Positions 51,750 to 59,922 of a DNA stretch of 60,191 bases are shown in pieces (position 1 is the first letter of the stretch; the number at the start of each line of letters is the position of its first letter). Position numbers and translations under genes: made by a program. The stretch is from JBBQKI01 sp038326725 (GTDB lineage: Bacteria > Bacteroidota > Bacteroidia > Flavobacteriales > Flavobacteriaceae). Below the pieces are notes generated by a model. That model saw only the letters and a program-made list of their open reading frames with translations, had not been told where the DNA came from and ran no database searches. Where the stretch lies: assembly GCA_038326725.1 (NCBI GenBank), contig JBBQKI010000011.1, positions 1 through 60,191 of the forward strand, read 5' to 3'.

Positions 51750-51765
51750 GGTAAAATATTTTCCA

Positions 51766-52701
51766 ATGACAATCACCCAATTAAAATACGTCCTTGCTGT
51801 TGCTGAGCATCAAAATTTTACAAAAGCTGCAGAAAAAACCTTCGTAACCCAGCCAACCTTGAGCATGCAGATCCAAAAACTTGAGGAAGAACTTGACATA
51901 TTAATTTTTGACCGTAGTAAAAAGCCTATTGAGTTAACACCCGTTGGGAAAAAAATAGTGAACCAGGCCCGCAACATCGTCAACGAATTCGACAGGATGA
52001 AGGATGTGGTGGACCAAGAAAAAGGCTTTATTGGCGGCGAATTCAAACTCGGAATAATCCCTACGGTAATGCCCACAATTTTGCCGATGTTTCTTAAAAC
52101 TTTTATTAAAAAATATCCGAAAGTCCAACTCAAAATCGAAGAGCTGAATACCGATGAAATAATTATAAAACTAAATGATGGAAATCTTGATGCTGCCATT
52201 GCAGCCACGCCATTGCATTTGGAAAATATACGAGAACGCCCTTTATATTATGAACCCTTCGTGGGGTTTATCCCAGAAAATCATCGCTTGTTTTCTCAAC
52301 AAAAAATTGATAGCAATGATTTGGATATCGATGATATACTTTTACTTGAGGACGGGCATTGCTTTAGGGACGGAATAATTAATTTGTGCAAAACATCCAA
52401 AAGTAGTGGTAATAAACAGTTCCGTTTGGAGAGCGGCAGTTTTGAAACTTTAATAAAACTTTCAAACGAAGGTTTGGGGATGACGCTGCTACCCTATTTA
52501 CATACCTTGGATATTTCTCTGGAACAAAACAAAAATTTAAGGTATTTCAATGAACCTTCCCCCGCCCGGGAAGTAAGCATTATCTATGCAAAAAGTGAAC
52601 TGAAACTTCAAATTATAGAAGTATTGCATTCCGTTATTTCGGGAGTGGTGCGGGGCGCTATCGCCTTTCAGGACGTGAAGATCATAAGCCCTGTAAAATA
52701 A
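51766..52701 (+). CDS. oxyR: OxyR-type peroxide-sensing LysR regulator
   Basis: The protein has 311 residues. The LysR winged-helix DNA-binding domain covers 1-60 (MTITQLKYVLAVAEHQ), and the effector domain covers 90-300. The redox pair is exactly as in E. coli OxyR: Cys199 and Cys208 in the motif LEDGHCFRDGIINLC. Peroxide forms a disulfide between these Cys residues, which changes DNA binding and activates peroxidases and catalase. No such target gene stands next to it here, though sodC and trxB in this window are plausible partners of the oxidative defence. The symbol is assigned from this motif. Confidence 0.95.
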   Translation: MTITQLKYVLAVAEHQNFTKAAEKTFVTQPTLSMQIQKLEEELDILIFDRSKKPIELTPVGKKIVNQARNIVNEFDRMKDVVDQEKGFIGGEFKLGIIPTVMPTILPMFLKTFIKKYPKVQLKIEELNTDEIIIKLNDGNLDAAIAATPLHLENIRERPLYYEPFVGFIPENHRLFSQQKIDSNDLDIDDILLLEDGHCFRDGIINLCKTSKSSGNKQFRLESGSFETLIKLSNEGLGMTLLPYLHTLDISLEQNKNLRYFNEPSPAREVSIIYAKSELKLQIIEVLHSVISGVVRGAIAFQDVKIISPVK

Positions 52702-52726
52702 AATCCCTAAAACAGAAATAACTGCT

Positions 52727-52924
52727 TTACTGATTTAAATATATCAAACACTGATTCAATTGCGGGTTTTGCTTGATTAAGGAATTTATCCAAATTTTTA
52801 GTTCCTCAATTTCGTAGGGAAGTAAGCGTGTTAATGCTTTTTTCAACTCTTTACAAAACAAATTTACATCAAAACTTACTTTTGAAAGCACGGCTTTGGT
52901 GTAGTCAAACATTGCTCTTGCCAT
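52727..52924 (-). CDS. Small conserved cytosolic protein
   Basis: The protein has 65 residues, all soluble, with a helical pattern and two Cys residues (FCKEL and QCLIYL). MARAMFDYTKAVLSKVSFD at the start and LLPYEIEELKIWI in the middle look like the small hypothetical proteins widely kept in Flavobacteriia. It is convergent with oxyR (25 bases apart) and is preceded by 118 AT-rich bases. Function unknown. Confidence 0.72.
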   Translation of the reverse strand: MARAMFDYTKAVLSKVSFDVNLFCKELKKALTRLLPYEIEELKIWINSLIKQNPQLNQCLIYLNQ

Positions 52925-53042
52925 AGCTGATAGGGATTTAATGTTAGTTAAGTAGCAGTGTTGAATAGGCAGGATTTTTTAATTTGACTAAAAGTAACGA
53001 AAAAATGAATATGAAATTAAGGCCATCAAAGAATTAACATTA

Positions 53043-53843
53043 TTAAAACTTATTGTCGCCGCCCAGCACCCTGCCCAAACCACCGAGAACGCTTCCTTCG
53101 CCTTTATCGGCGCCTCCTCCTTGAGGGGCGGCCATCCAAACACGTTTAGCAAGTCGACTGAATGGCAATGACTGTACATAAACAATTCCGGGTCCAGTTA
53201 AAGTTGCAAAAAATAAGCCCTCCCCTCCAAACAGGGTGTTTTTGATTCCCCCCACAAATTCAATGTCATAATCCACAGTGGGTGCAAAACCAATAATGCA
53301 ACCGGTATCTATTTTAAGTTTTTCGCCCTGGGCAAGCTGTTTTACAGCCGTGGTGCCGCCCGCATGCACAAAGGCCATACCATCGCCTTCCAGTTTTTGC
53401 ATAATAAAACCTTCGCCACCGAAAAGGCCTCGGCCCAACTTTCGTGAAAATTCAATCCCGATGGCCACTCCCTTGGCTGCACATAAAAAGGAATCTTTTT
53501 GACAGATAAACTTGCCACCAAATTTCGTTAAATCCAAGGCTATAATCTTCCCAGGGAAAGGCGATGCAAAACTAACTTTCTGTTTTTGTTGCAACGTATT
53601 ATAAAATGCGGTCATAAAAAGACTTTCCCCGGTAAGTAAACGCTTTCCGGCTCCAAAAATCTTCCCTAACACAGTATTGTCCTTTGAAGAGCCATCCCCA
53701 AAAATGGTTTCCATTTTAATCCCGTTTTCCATCATCATAAAACTGCCGGCCTCGGCAACTACCCCTTCATTCTGATCCAGTTCAATTTCCACAAACTGCA
53801 TTTCTTCGCCGTAAATCGTGTAATCTATTTCGTGTGCTGTCAT
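53043..53843 (-). CDS. TIGR00266 / AIM24-family protein
   Basis: The protein has 266 residues, Gly-rich and beta-structured: VEIELDQNEGVVAEAGSFMM, GLFGGEGFIMQKLEGDGMAF, NTLFGGEGLFFATLTGPG. The family shares a tandem beta-sandwich fold and is spread through bacteria and eukaryotes (AIM24 in mitochondria). The C-terminus is a Gly-rich tail. Membrane association in the cell has been suggested for relatives; molecular role open. Confidence 0.9.
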   Translation of the reverse strand: MTAHEIDYTIYGEEMQFVEIELDQNEGVVAEAGSFMMMENGIKMETIFGDGSSKDNTVLGKIFGAGKRLLTGESLFMTAFYNTLQQKQKVSFASPFPGKIIALDLTKFGGKFICQKDSFLCAAKGVAIGIEFSRKLGRGLFGGEGFIMQKLEGDGMAFVHAGGTTAVKQLAQGEKLKIDTGCIIGFAPTVDYDIEFVGGIKNTLFGGEGLFFATLTGPGIVYVQSLPFSRLAKRVWMAAPQGGGADKGEGSVLGGLGRVLGGDNKF

Positions 53844-53934
53844 CTCTTTGATTATTATTTGTTGCTTTATTTGTTTATTGGGGACTGTATTTGTTACAAG
53901 TCTATGTATATTCTTTTTATACAGAGATAACCTA

Positions 53935-54396
53935 TCATTCTTTAGTCTTAACTTTTATACTCCATTCAAATTCAAAAACGGAAACTTCATCACCTTTTTC
54001 ATCAACCCCCACAGATTTTAAAATACAGGTTTGTCCAACTTTGGTGGATATGGCTCGCGTTATTTTTTCTTTTATAATAGCCCCATCATTACACTTAAAA
54101 GTAATTCTGCCCCGAGCTTTTTTTAAGAAAATGGCTTTGTTCCCCACCACCAACATGGATATATTTTTATCGGTTTCTTTTATAGAAGCCATGACCAAAG
54201 CTCCCGTGCTAAGCTCCGCCGCCATGCCCTGTACTGCCCAAAACATGGAGCCAAACGGGTTTTGGTTAATCCAACGATGCCTGACTTGGGTGGTACATGT
54301 GGTTTCAGAAATTGTTTTCAACCTTACCCCACAAAAAAACGCAGCAGGTAGTTTAAAAAACAAAAACATATTGACTTGCCTTGGTTTTACTAGCAT
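53935..54396 (-). CDS. DUF4442 hotdog-fold protein (thioesterase-like)
   Basis: The protein has 153 residues. FFKLPAAFFCGVRLKTISET near 13-32 and NPFGSMFWAVQGMAAELSTG near 46-65 are marks of the DUF4442 family, predicted to be a hotdog-fold thioesterase. The Glu in MAAELSTG may be the active-site acid. Acyl-CoA or acyl-carrier substrates would fit; not tested. It is divergent from the DUF4870 gene. Confidence 0.88.
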   Translation of the reverse strand: MLVKPRQVNMFLFFKLPAAFFCGVRLKTISETTCTTQVRHRWINQNPFGSMFWAVQGMAAELSTGALVMASIKETDKNISMLVVGNKAIFLKKARGRITFKCNDGAIIKEKITRAISTKVGQTCILKSVGVDEKGDEVSVFEFEWSIKVKTKE

Positions 54397-54512
54397 TACC
54401 TAATAATATTTAAGCTAAGATATTCAAAATACAATTATACTGTTTTGTTAAATCTTTGTTAAAAAATAAATATTTCTAGTACTATGCGTAACATATTACC
54501 TTTTTTTGGACA

Positions 54513-54520
54513 TATATTTG
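54513..54520 (+). promoter_or_regulatory. Candidate -7 box of the DUF4870-PadR-PspC operon
   Basis: TATATTTG matches TAnnTTTG exactly, 19 bases before the ATG at 54540. A -33 TTTG at the usual spacing is not present. Confidence 0.55.
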
Positions 54521-54539
54521 CATAAGAAAATAACACGCC

Positions 54540-55037
54540 ATGCACACTACAGTTTTAAACAATGAAAAAAATGTTGGAGCGTTTATCCACCTCTCCACCT
54601 TTTTAAAGTATTTTTTTCCTTTCGCGAATTTTATCGCCCCACTCATTATATGGAGCACAAATAAAGACAAGGAATTTGTTGATGCCCATGGCCGTGAAGC
54701 CATTAACTTCCAATTGAGTATGCTGGTCTATACTTTAACAGTTGGACTGATATGCCTCCCTTTTGCCATCATATTCGCGTTTGATTTTATAACACTTATC
54801 GAAAGCATGGAGCATAGTTATCACGAAATTTCGATGCAGGAAATCAAAAACTTTTCGGGCTATTTGATCCTTCTCTTTTCAGCCCTGCTTCTCTTTTTCG
54901 GTCTTTTCGTTATCGAGCTTTATGCTGTGATTTCGGCCACCATAAAAGCTTCTAAAGGAGAATATTATAAATACCCACTTTGCATTCCATTTTTAAAAAC
55001 AAATATAAAAGACAATAATCATGAGCACGCTAGTTAG
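54540..55037 (+). CDS. DUF4870-domain membrane protein
   Basis: The protein has 165 residues. The DUF4870/Tic20-like motif FANFIAPLIIWSTNKDKEFVDAHGREAINFQ is near 28-60 (seen in parts), with hydrophobic helices near 15-38, 62-88 and 110-140. It is the first gene of a tightly packed set: a 59-codon gene overlaps its end by 17 bases and then PadR and PspC follow with ATGA overlaps. Function unknown; a link to envelope homeostasis is inferred from the operon. Confidence 0.88.
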   Translation: MHTTVLNNEKNVGAFIHLSTFLKYFFPFANFIAPLIIWSTNKDKEFVDAHGREAINFQLSMLVYTLTVGLICLPFAIIFAFDFITLIESMEHSYHEISMQEIKNFSGYLILLFSALLLFFGLFVIELYAVISATIKASKGEYYKYPLCIPFLKTNIKDNNHEHAS

Positions 55038-55200
55038 TTTATTATTGGCCGCGGTACTGAATTTTTTGGGAACAAACATTCCCGAAGAAACAAAAGAAGT
55101 TTCAAAAAACGAAATGAACTTTTGCGAAAACACGGCCTTGGGCCCAGACATTTTTTTCACTGAGGAAGAACAAAGTATTATAAAACATGAAAATATATGA
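55021..55200 (+). CDS. 59-residue gene between DUF4870 and PadR
   Basis: This frame is short but well supported. It starts with ATG at 55021, inside the DUF4870 gene (17-base overlap), and its TGA at 55198-55200 overlaps the ATG of padR at 55197 (ATGA). The protein has a hydrophobic start (MSTLVSLLLAAVLNFLG), so it may be an exported or membrane peptide, and then an acidic tail with one Cys (NFCENTAL). The double overlap is typical of real coupled genes. No family is recognised. Confidence 0.72.
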   Translation: MSTLVSLLLAAVLNFLGTNIPEETKEVSKNEMNFCENTALGPDIFFTEEEQSIIKHENI

Positions 55201-55535
55201 AAATAGAAAACACAAAGGCGCAAATGCGGAAAGGGGTGTTGGAATATTGCATCCTTTCGGTCCTAAAAGATGGCGAAGCCTATACCTCGGATATTTTGGA
55301 AACATTGAAGGACGCAAAATTGCTCGTGGTGGAAGGCACCATCTATCCATTGCTGACACGGCTTAAAAACGCCGGCCTCCTTTCCTACCGCTGGGAAGAA
55401 TCCACTGGCGGACCACCGCGTAAATATTACGAACTCACCCCAACGGGAACATTATTTTTAACCGAACTCAATTTAACCTGGAGCGAATTGCAACAGGCCG
55501 TGAATAAAGTAACCATCCAAAAAAACACAAAATGA
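55197..55535 (+). CDS. PadR-family transcriptional regulator
   Basis: The protein has 112 residues. The winged helix-turn-helix is about 12-85: MRKGVLEYCILSVLKDGEAY near the start, VVEGTIYPLLTRLKNAGLLS for the recognition helix, and SYRWEESTGGPPRKYYELT for the wing. PadR proteins repress genes by sensing ligands and often control the next genes. Here they would be PspC and head-GIN genes. It overlaps the PspC gene by four bases (ATGA). Confidence 0.93.
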   Translation: MKIENTKAQMRKGVLEYCILSVLKDGEAYTSDILETLKDAKLLVVEGTIYPLLTRLKNAGLLSYRWEESTGGPPRKYYELTPTGTLFLTELNLTWSELQQAVNKVTIQKNTK

Positions 55536-57256
55536 ACAAGACAGTAAACATAAATCTCGCCGGCACGTTTTTCCATATTGACGAAGATGCTTTTGGAAAA
55601 CTATCCCGTTATCTCGATGCCATAAAACGATCTTTGGTAGGCACCGAGGGTAGCGATGAAATTATCCGCGACATTGAATCCCGGATGGCCGAACTATTTT
55701 TAGAAAAACTTGAAAGTAACGCCCAAGTTATTACCTTAAAAGAACTTGATCAAATAATCGGAATAATGGGGCAACCCGAAGATTATCAAGTGGACGATGA
55801 AATCTTTGAGGATACACCGCCAACTTCCCAACAATATTCCCGTCCCTATAATTCGTCTAAAAAACAATTGTTCCGGGACATTGATGACAAATACATCTCC
55901 GGGGTTTCTTCCGGTTTGGGCCACTACATTGGCGTTGACGCCATTTGGATAAGGTTGCTATGGGTAATCTTGGTTTTGGCCGGGTTCGGTACCCCAATTT
56001 TAATTTATATTTTGATGTGGATTTTCGTTCCCGCAGCGGAAACCACATCGGAAAAATTGAAGATGACGGGCGAACCCATAAACATTTCAAATATTGAAAG
56101 GAAATTTAAGGAAGGTTTTGACAATGTTGCGGACAAAGTGAAAAACGCCGATTACGACAAGTATGGCAAGAAAATCAAAAGCAGTACTTCCGGTTTTTTT
56201 GACTCGCTCGGTAATTTCATAATAGCCTGCTTTAAAATATTGGGTAAATTAATCGGGCTTTTCATAATAATCATTTCCTTGGCCATATTAATAAGCTTGA
56301 TCATCAGTTTATTTACTGTAGGATCTTTTGGAGTTTGGGGCAATGGTGATATGATGGAGTATTTTTCACTTTGGGATACCACCAATACACCCTTTTGGGT
56401 TATTGCAGGACTTTTATTTGTAGCGGTCGGCATCCCGTTTTTCGCCCTCTTTGTTTTAGGATTAAAACTTTTGGTGAACAATCTAAAACCTATGGGGTCG
56501 CGTGCAAAAATTACTCTCTTTGCCCTGTGGATTCTCTCTATTATCGGGTTGGGAATTTTAGGCGTCAAGCAAGCCACTGAAAAAGCTTACCAAGCAGAAA
56601 CTGTTATTGAAGATGTGTTGCCAATAAAATCTGGAGATACCCTTCACATTGCAATGAGGGGCAACAAACAGTTTGATTACAATGTAACGCGTGAAAGTGG
56701 CCTTCAAATTAAATATAACGAAGACAAGGAAAAAGTAATTTATTCCAATGATATCCGCTTAATTGTTCGTTCAAGCAAAGATTCCATAGGGAAAATGTTG
56801 ATAGAAAAAAAGGCAGATGGTAGTGATTACCTAGCTGCGAAGGATAGGGCCGATGCCATTGATTATAATTATACTTTTGAAAACAACACCCTATCCTTGG
56901 ATGGTTATTTTTTAACCGATATAAACAACAAATACCGCGATCAGGAAATCAGGATAATTCTTTATCTTCCGGTGGGAACGGTAATTTATGCAGATGAAAA
57001 CACTTATAGCTTTCATCAAAATAATTATTATCAAGATGATATTTTCAACAATGGCGATGAGGGCCAGTATGTAAAAATCTTACAAGACGGAACTGAATGT
57101 TTGGATTGCCCGATAGAAACCGCCGATGATGAAAGTGAAGTTGAAAGTCTTGAAAACCCTCATCGAACCAATGAAAATTGGGAAAGTGAAGTGAATAAAG
57201 ATTTCAATGAGGACATCGATACCCTTCAAACAATCCGCAACGATAGTTTGAACTAA
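55532..57256 (+). CDS. PspC-domain membrane protein with long C-terminal region
   Basis: The protein has 574 residues. The PspC domain is near 108-170 (LFRDIDDKYISGVSSGLGHY, then IRLLWVILVLAGFGTPILIY), the phage-shock fold with its membrane helix. Four further helices lie near 225-360, then a soluble beta-rich domain to the end (GDTLHIAMRGNKQFDYNVTR). In flavobacteria PspC is regularly paired with PadR and a head-GIN protein. The set probably serves membrane-stress sensing. The ATG overlaps the PadR stop. Confidence 0.92.
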   Translation: MNKTVNINLAGTFFHIDEDAFGKLSRYLDAIKRSLVGTEGSDEIIRDIESRMAELFLEKLESNAQVITLKELDQIIGIMGQPEDYQVDDEIFEDTPPTSQQYSRPYNSSKKQLFRDIDDKYISGVSSGLGHYIGVDAIWIRLLWVILVLAGFGTPILIYILMWIFVPAAETTSEKLKMTGEPINISNIERKFKEGFDNVADKVKNADYDKYGKKIKSSTSGFFDSLGNFIIACFKILGKLIGLFIIIISLAILISLIISLFTVGSFGVWGNGDMMEYFSLWDTTNTPFWVIAGLLFVAVGIPFFALFVLGLKLLVNNLKPMGSRAKITLFALWILSIIGLGILGVKQATEKAYQAETVIEDVLPIKSGDTLHIAMRGNKQFDYNVTRESGLQIKYNEDKEKVIYSNDIRLIVRSSKDSIGKMLIEKKADGSDYLAAKDRADAIDYNYTFENNTLSLDGYFLTDINNKYRDQEIRIILYLPVGTVIYADENTYSFHQNNYYQDDIFNNGDEGQYVKILQDGTECLDCPIETADDESEVESLENPHRTNENWESEVNKDFNEDIDTLQTIRNDSLN

Positions 57257-57290
57257 TTAAAACACAAAACCAACTATTAAAATCATAATT

Positions 57291-58007
57291 ATGAAAACAA
57301 TCTTAATCTTAATTTTCGCAGCAACACTTTTCACGGGTTGCAACCAAAATTTTAACATTGGCCAGCATCAAGGAAACGGTAACGTAATAACCGAAGAACG
57401 TAACGTCAACGAAGATTTTGACCAAGTAAAGGGCAGTGCGGGCCTTGAAATATTTTTAACCGAGGGTGAAGAAAACAAAATAACAGTGGAGGCAGATGAA
57501 AACCTGATGGAATTCATTGAAACCAAAATTGAAAACGGAAGATTGACCATTACTACTTCCGAGAACATCGGTAGTTCCGAAGCAAAAAAAATCCACATTG
57601 TTTTTAAAAACCTTTCGGAAATAGAGGCCAGTAGTGGTGCGGAAATAACTGGGAATTCCGTTATCAAAAATGAAAACCTATCCTTGCAGAGCAGTAGTGG
57701 TGCTACCTTGAAACTGGAAGTATTTTCAAAAGACGTTTCAGCAAAAACCAGCAGTGGCGCCGAAATGAAAATCACCGGCAAATCTTCATCTCTAACAGCA
57801 AAAGCCTCCAGCGGAAGCGAACTTGATGCACGAGATTTAATGGTGATTAACTGTAATGCCGATGCCTCAAGCGGCGCAAGTATCTCGGTAAATGTAAAAG
57901 AAAGATTGACCACGGATGCTTCAAGCGGTGGCGAAATCCAATATTACGGAAGCCCCACGGAAGTTTCCAAAAATGATTCTTATTCCGGCAACGTGCAGAA
58001 AATGTAG
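57291..58007 (+). CDS. Head-GIN (DUF2807) lipoprotein
   Basis: The protein has 238 residues with a lipobox FTGC (Cys16). The DUF2807 / head-GIN domain fills most of the protein (about 45-235). Ser-Ser-Gly motifs recur about every 20 residues (ASSGAEITG, SSSGATLKL, TSSGAEMKI, ASSGSELDA, ASSGASISV, ASSGGEIQY), as expected for the turns of a beta-helix. It follows the PspC gene by 34 bases and is probably in the same operon. Surface or periplasmic adhesin-like role is possible; unproven. Confidence 0.92.
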   Translation: MKTILILIFAATLFTGCNQNFNIGQHQGNGNVITEERNVNEDFDQVKGSAGLEIFLTEGEENKITVEADENLMEFIETKIENGRLTITTSENIGSSEAKKIHIVFKNLSEIEASSGAEITGNSVIKNENLSLQSSSGATLKLEVFSKDVSAKTSSGAEMKITGKSSSLTAKASSGSELDARDLMVINCNADASSGASISVNVKERLTTDASSGGEIQYYGSPTEVSKNDSYSGNVQKM

Positions 58008-58044
58008 TGCTATCGATATCATTTAAAATGCAGTTTGCCAATAG

Positions 58045-58074
58045 AAATGCCCCTGTTTTAGGGGCATTTTTTAT
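58045..58074 (+). terminator. Terminator of the PadR-PspC-headGIN operon
   Basis: A perfect 9-bp stem (AAATGCCCC / GGGGCATTT) with a 7-base loop and a T-run. Confidence 0.9.
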
Positions 58075-58141
58075 ATTTCCTTTAAGAGGAAAAAATTTTA
58101 AAATACCCGACCTTGCCCCGATAACAAATAAAACCCAAACT

Positions 58142-58582
58142 ATGAAAACAGTATTTTTTGCATTTCTCACTTTATTATTTGTGAGCTGTAGCTCCGATGA
58201 TGATTCCAACAATAACAATGACGACCAGTTTGCTAACATTGTAAACTTATTGCCCCAAGGTACGTGGAGAGTAAGTTCCTTTATCGATGATGGCAACAAC
58301 CAAACAGAAGCATTTGAAAGTTTTACTTTTGAGTTTAATGAAAACGGGCAGGTAATCGCTACCAACGATGTTCTATCCGAAATAGGAAGTTGGAGTTATG
58401 ATAGTAGTGATGATTCCAGCGATGATGACGAAAAACTTAATTTGATATTTCCCACCAATTCCTTCTTTGATGAGTTGACTGAAGATTGGAGGATTACCAC
58501 CGCAAATTCCACAACCATATCGCTTTTTCACATAAGTGGTGGTGATGGCAGTGAGGATTTCCTTGTATTTACGAAAATTTAA
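58142..58582 (+). CDS. Small lipoprotein, lipocalin-like fold possible
   Basis: The protein has 146 residues from ATG at 58142; the frame is open back to 58007, but that part lies across the preceding terminator. Lipobox FVSC (Cys16) is followed by an acidic Asp/Asn spacer. The core (LLPQGTWRVSSFIDDGNNQT ... FTFEFNENGQVIATN) resembles the lipocalin-like DUF5004/DUF4923 type of small surface lipoproteins. No catalytic sites visible. It follows the operon terminator, so it has its own promoter. Confidence 0.85.
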   Translation: MKTVFFAFLTLLFVSCSSDDDSNNNNDDQFANIVNLLPQGTWRVSSFIDDGNNQTEAFESFTFEFNENGQVIATNDVLSEIGSWSYDSSDDSSDDDEKLNLIFPTNSFFDELTEDWRITTANSTTISLFHISGGDGSEDFLVFTKI

Positions 58583-58645
58583 TGCTATTGATTAGTTTGA
58601 GCGCAGTTATGATTCTCAAACTCTAATCAGGAATATCTTAACAAT

Positions 58646-58678
58646 AAACCCCCGCTTGCCAATAGCAAGCGGGGGTTT
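58646..58678. terminator. Bidirectional terminator between the lipoprotein and trxB
   Basis: A perfect 14-bp stem (AAACCCCCGCTTGC / GCAAGCGGGGGTTT) with a 5-base loop between two convergent genes, one of the strongest hairpins in the window. Confidence 0.9.
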
Positions 58679-58692
58679 AATTTGTCAAAATA

Positions 58693-58736
58693 TTCAACAT
58701 TCAATACTCAATTCTCAATTCTCAATACTCAATAAT
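58693..58736. repeat. Heptamer-periodic tract after trxB
   Basis: About six units of a 7-base period (CTCAATA, CTCAATT) end right at the trxB stop codon. On the minus strand they read as TATTGAG and AATTGAG, the same units as in the arms around the four-helix-bundle gene. Confidence 0.75.
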
Positions 58737-59699
58737 CTAACTCATCACTTCGGTCTCAATGGTAACCAAATACCTTTCTGCATCCAGGGCGGCCATACAT
58801 CCCGTTCCCGCAGCGGTTACGGCTTGCCTGTAAACCTTGTCTTGAACATCGCCGCTGGCAAAAACGCCCGGTTTGTTGGTTTTGGTAGTTTTGCCTTCCG
58901 TTATCAAATACCCAGTTTCATCCATCTCCAGTTGCCCTTTGAATATTTCCGTATTGGGTTTATGCCCAATGGCTATGAACAGTCCAGTGATTGCAATTTC
59001 ATCTTTTACGCCACTAGCGTTGTTCAATATTCGCAAGCCAGTAACCACTTGATCCCCCAAAACCTCATCCACTTCAGAGTTGTACCGAACCTCAATATTT
59101 TTAGTAGAATTCACCCGATGCTGCATAGCTTTTGAAGCTTTAAAATAGTCTTTACGAACAAGCATCGTAACCTTGTTGCAGATATTTGCAAGATAGGTAG
59201 CCTCTTCGGCCGCGGTATCGCCGGCACCAACAATGGCCACGTCTTGTTTTTTATAGAAAAACCCATCGCAGACGGCACAGGCAGAAACCCCGCCCCCGCG
59301 TAAGCGCTGTTCGCTGGGCAGCCCCAAGTATTTGGCAGTTGCCCCGGTTGAAATAATTACAGTCTCGGCTTCAATTTGTGTGGTATTGTCCACCGTTATT
59401 TTATGTATGCCCCCCATTTCATTGCTGAACTCTACATTCGTAACCATGCCTATCCGCACTTGGGTGCCAAACCTTTCGGCCTGTTTTTGCAATTGAATCA
59501 TCATTGTGGGGCCGTCCACCCCATCCGGATAGCCCGGAAAATTATCAACTTCGGTGGTGGTGGTCAGTTGTCCGCCGGGTTCCATCCCAGTATACATCAC
59601 GGGATGCAGGTCCGCGCGGGCTGCATAGATGGCTGCAGTATAGCCGGCAGGGCCGGAACCAATGATCAAGCATTTTATTCTTTCAACAGTATCGGGCAT
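58737..59699 (-). CDS. trxB: Thioredoxin reductase
   Basis: The protein has 320 residues from ATG at 59699 (MPDTVERIKCLIIGSGPAGYT); an in-frame upstream start at 59765 gives a long aromatic extension and is rejected. FAD motif GSGPAGYTAAIYAARADL is at 13-30, the redox motif CAVCDG near 140, the NADPH motif GAGDTAAEEA near 160, and GDVQDKVYRQAVTAAGTGC near 285-303. The enzyme reduces thioredoxin with NADPH and thus supports disulfide reduction and peroxide defence. A heptamer-periodic tract begins right at its stop. Confidence 0.96.
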   Translation of the reverse strand: MPDTVERIKCLIIGSGPAGYTAAIYAARADLHPVMYTGMEPGGQLTTTTEVDNFPGYPDGVDGPTMMIQLQKQAERFGTQVRIGMVTNVEFSNEMGGIHKITVDNTTQIEAETVIISTGATAKYLGLPSEQRLRGGGVSACAVCDGFFYKKQDVAIVGAGDTAAEEATYLANICNKVTMLVRKDYFKASKAMQHRVNSTKNIEVRYNSEVDEVLGDQVVTGLRILNNASGVKDEIAITGLFIAIGHKPNTEIFKGQLEMDETGYLITEGKTTKTNKPGVFASGDVQDKVYRQAVTAAGTGCMAALDAERYLVTIETEVMS

Positions 59700-59922
59700 A
59701 ATTGAGTTTTTATCTAAAATATTAGGATTGTAAAAATAGGGGAATTTATAAAAAGCAGGTGCCAAAAGTTATAAAGAAAAGCTTGTTGACTATAAGTGAA
59801 AATTACCGCTTAGTTGAATAATAATCTTATTCAACAAAATTCCAAAACAAAAAAATCGACCATCACGGATGTTTTTGGATTGATTATTTCTTTAAAATTA
59901 CTTTCCTTTATTTTGATTCGTT

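Noticed and set aside
58007..58141. Longer N-terminus for the small lipoprotein
   Set aside because: It would span a strong terminator hairpin; the lipoprotein signal begins at the ATG at 58142.
58693..58736. CRISPR-like array from regular short repeats
   Set aside because: Units are only 7 bases with no unique spacers and no cas genes in the window.
59700..59765. N-terminal extension of thioredoxin reductase
   Set aside because: The extension is aromatic-rich and unlike any TrxB; the ATG at 59699 gives the standard start.
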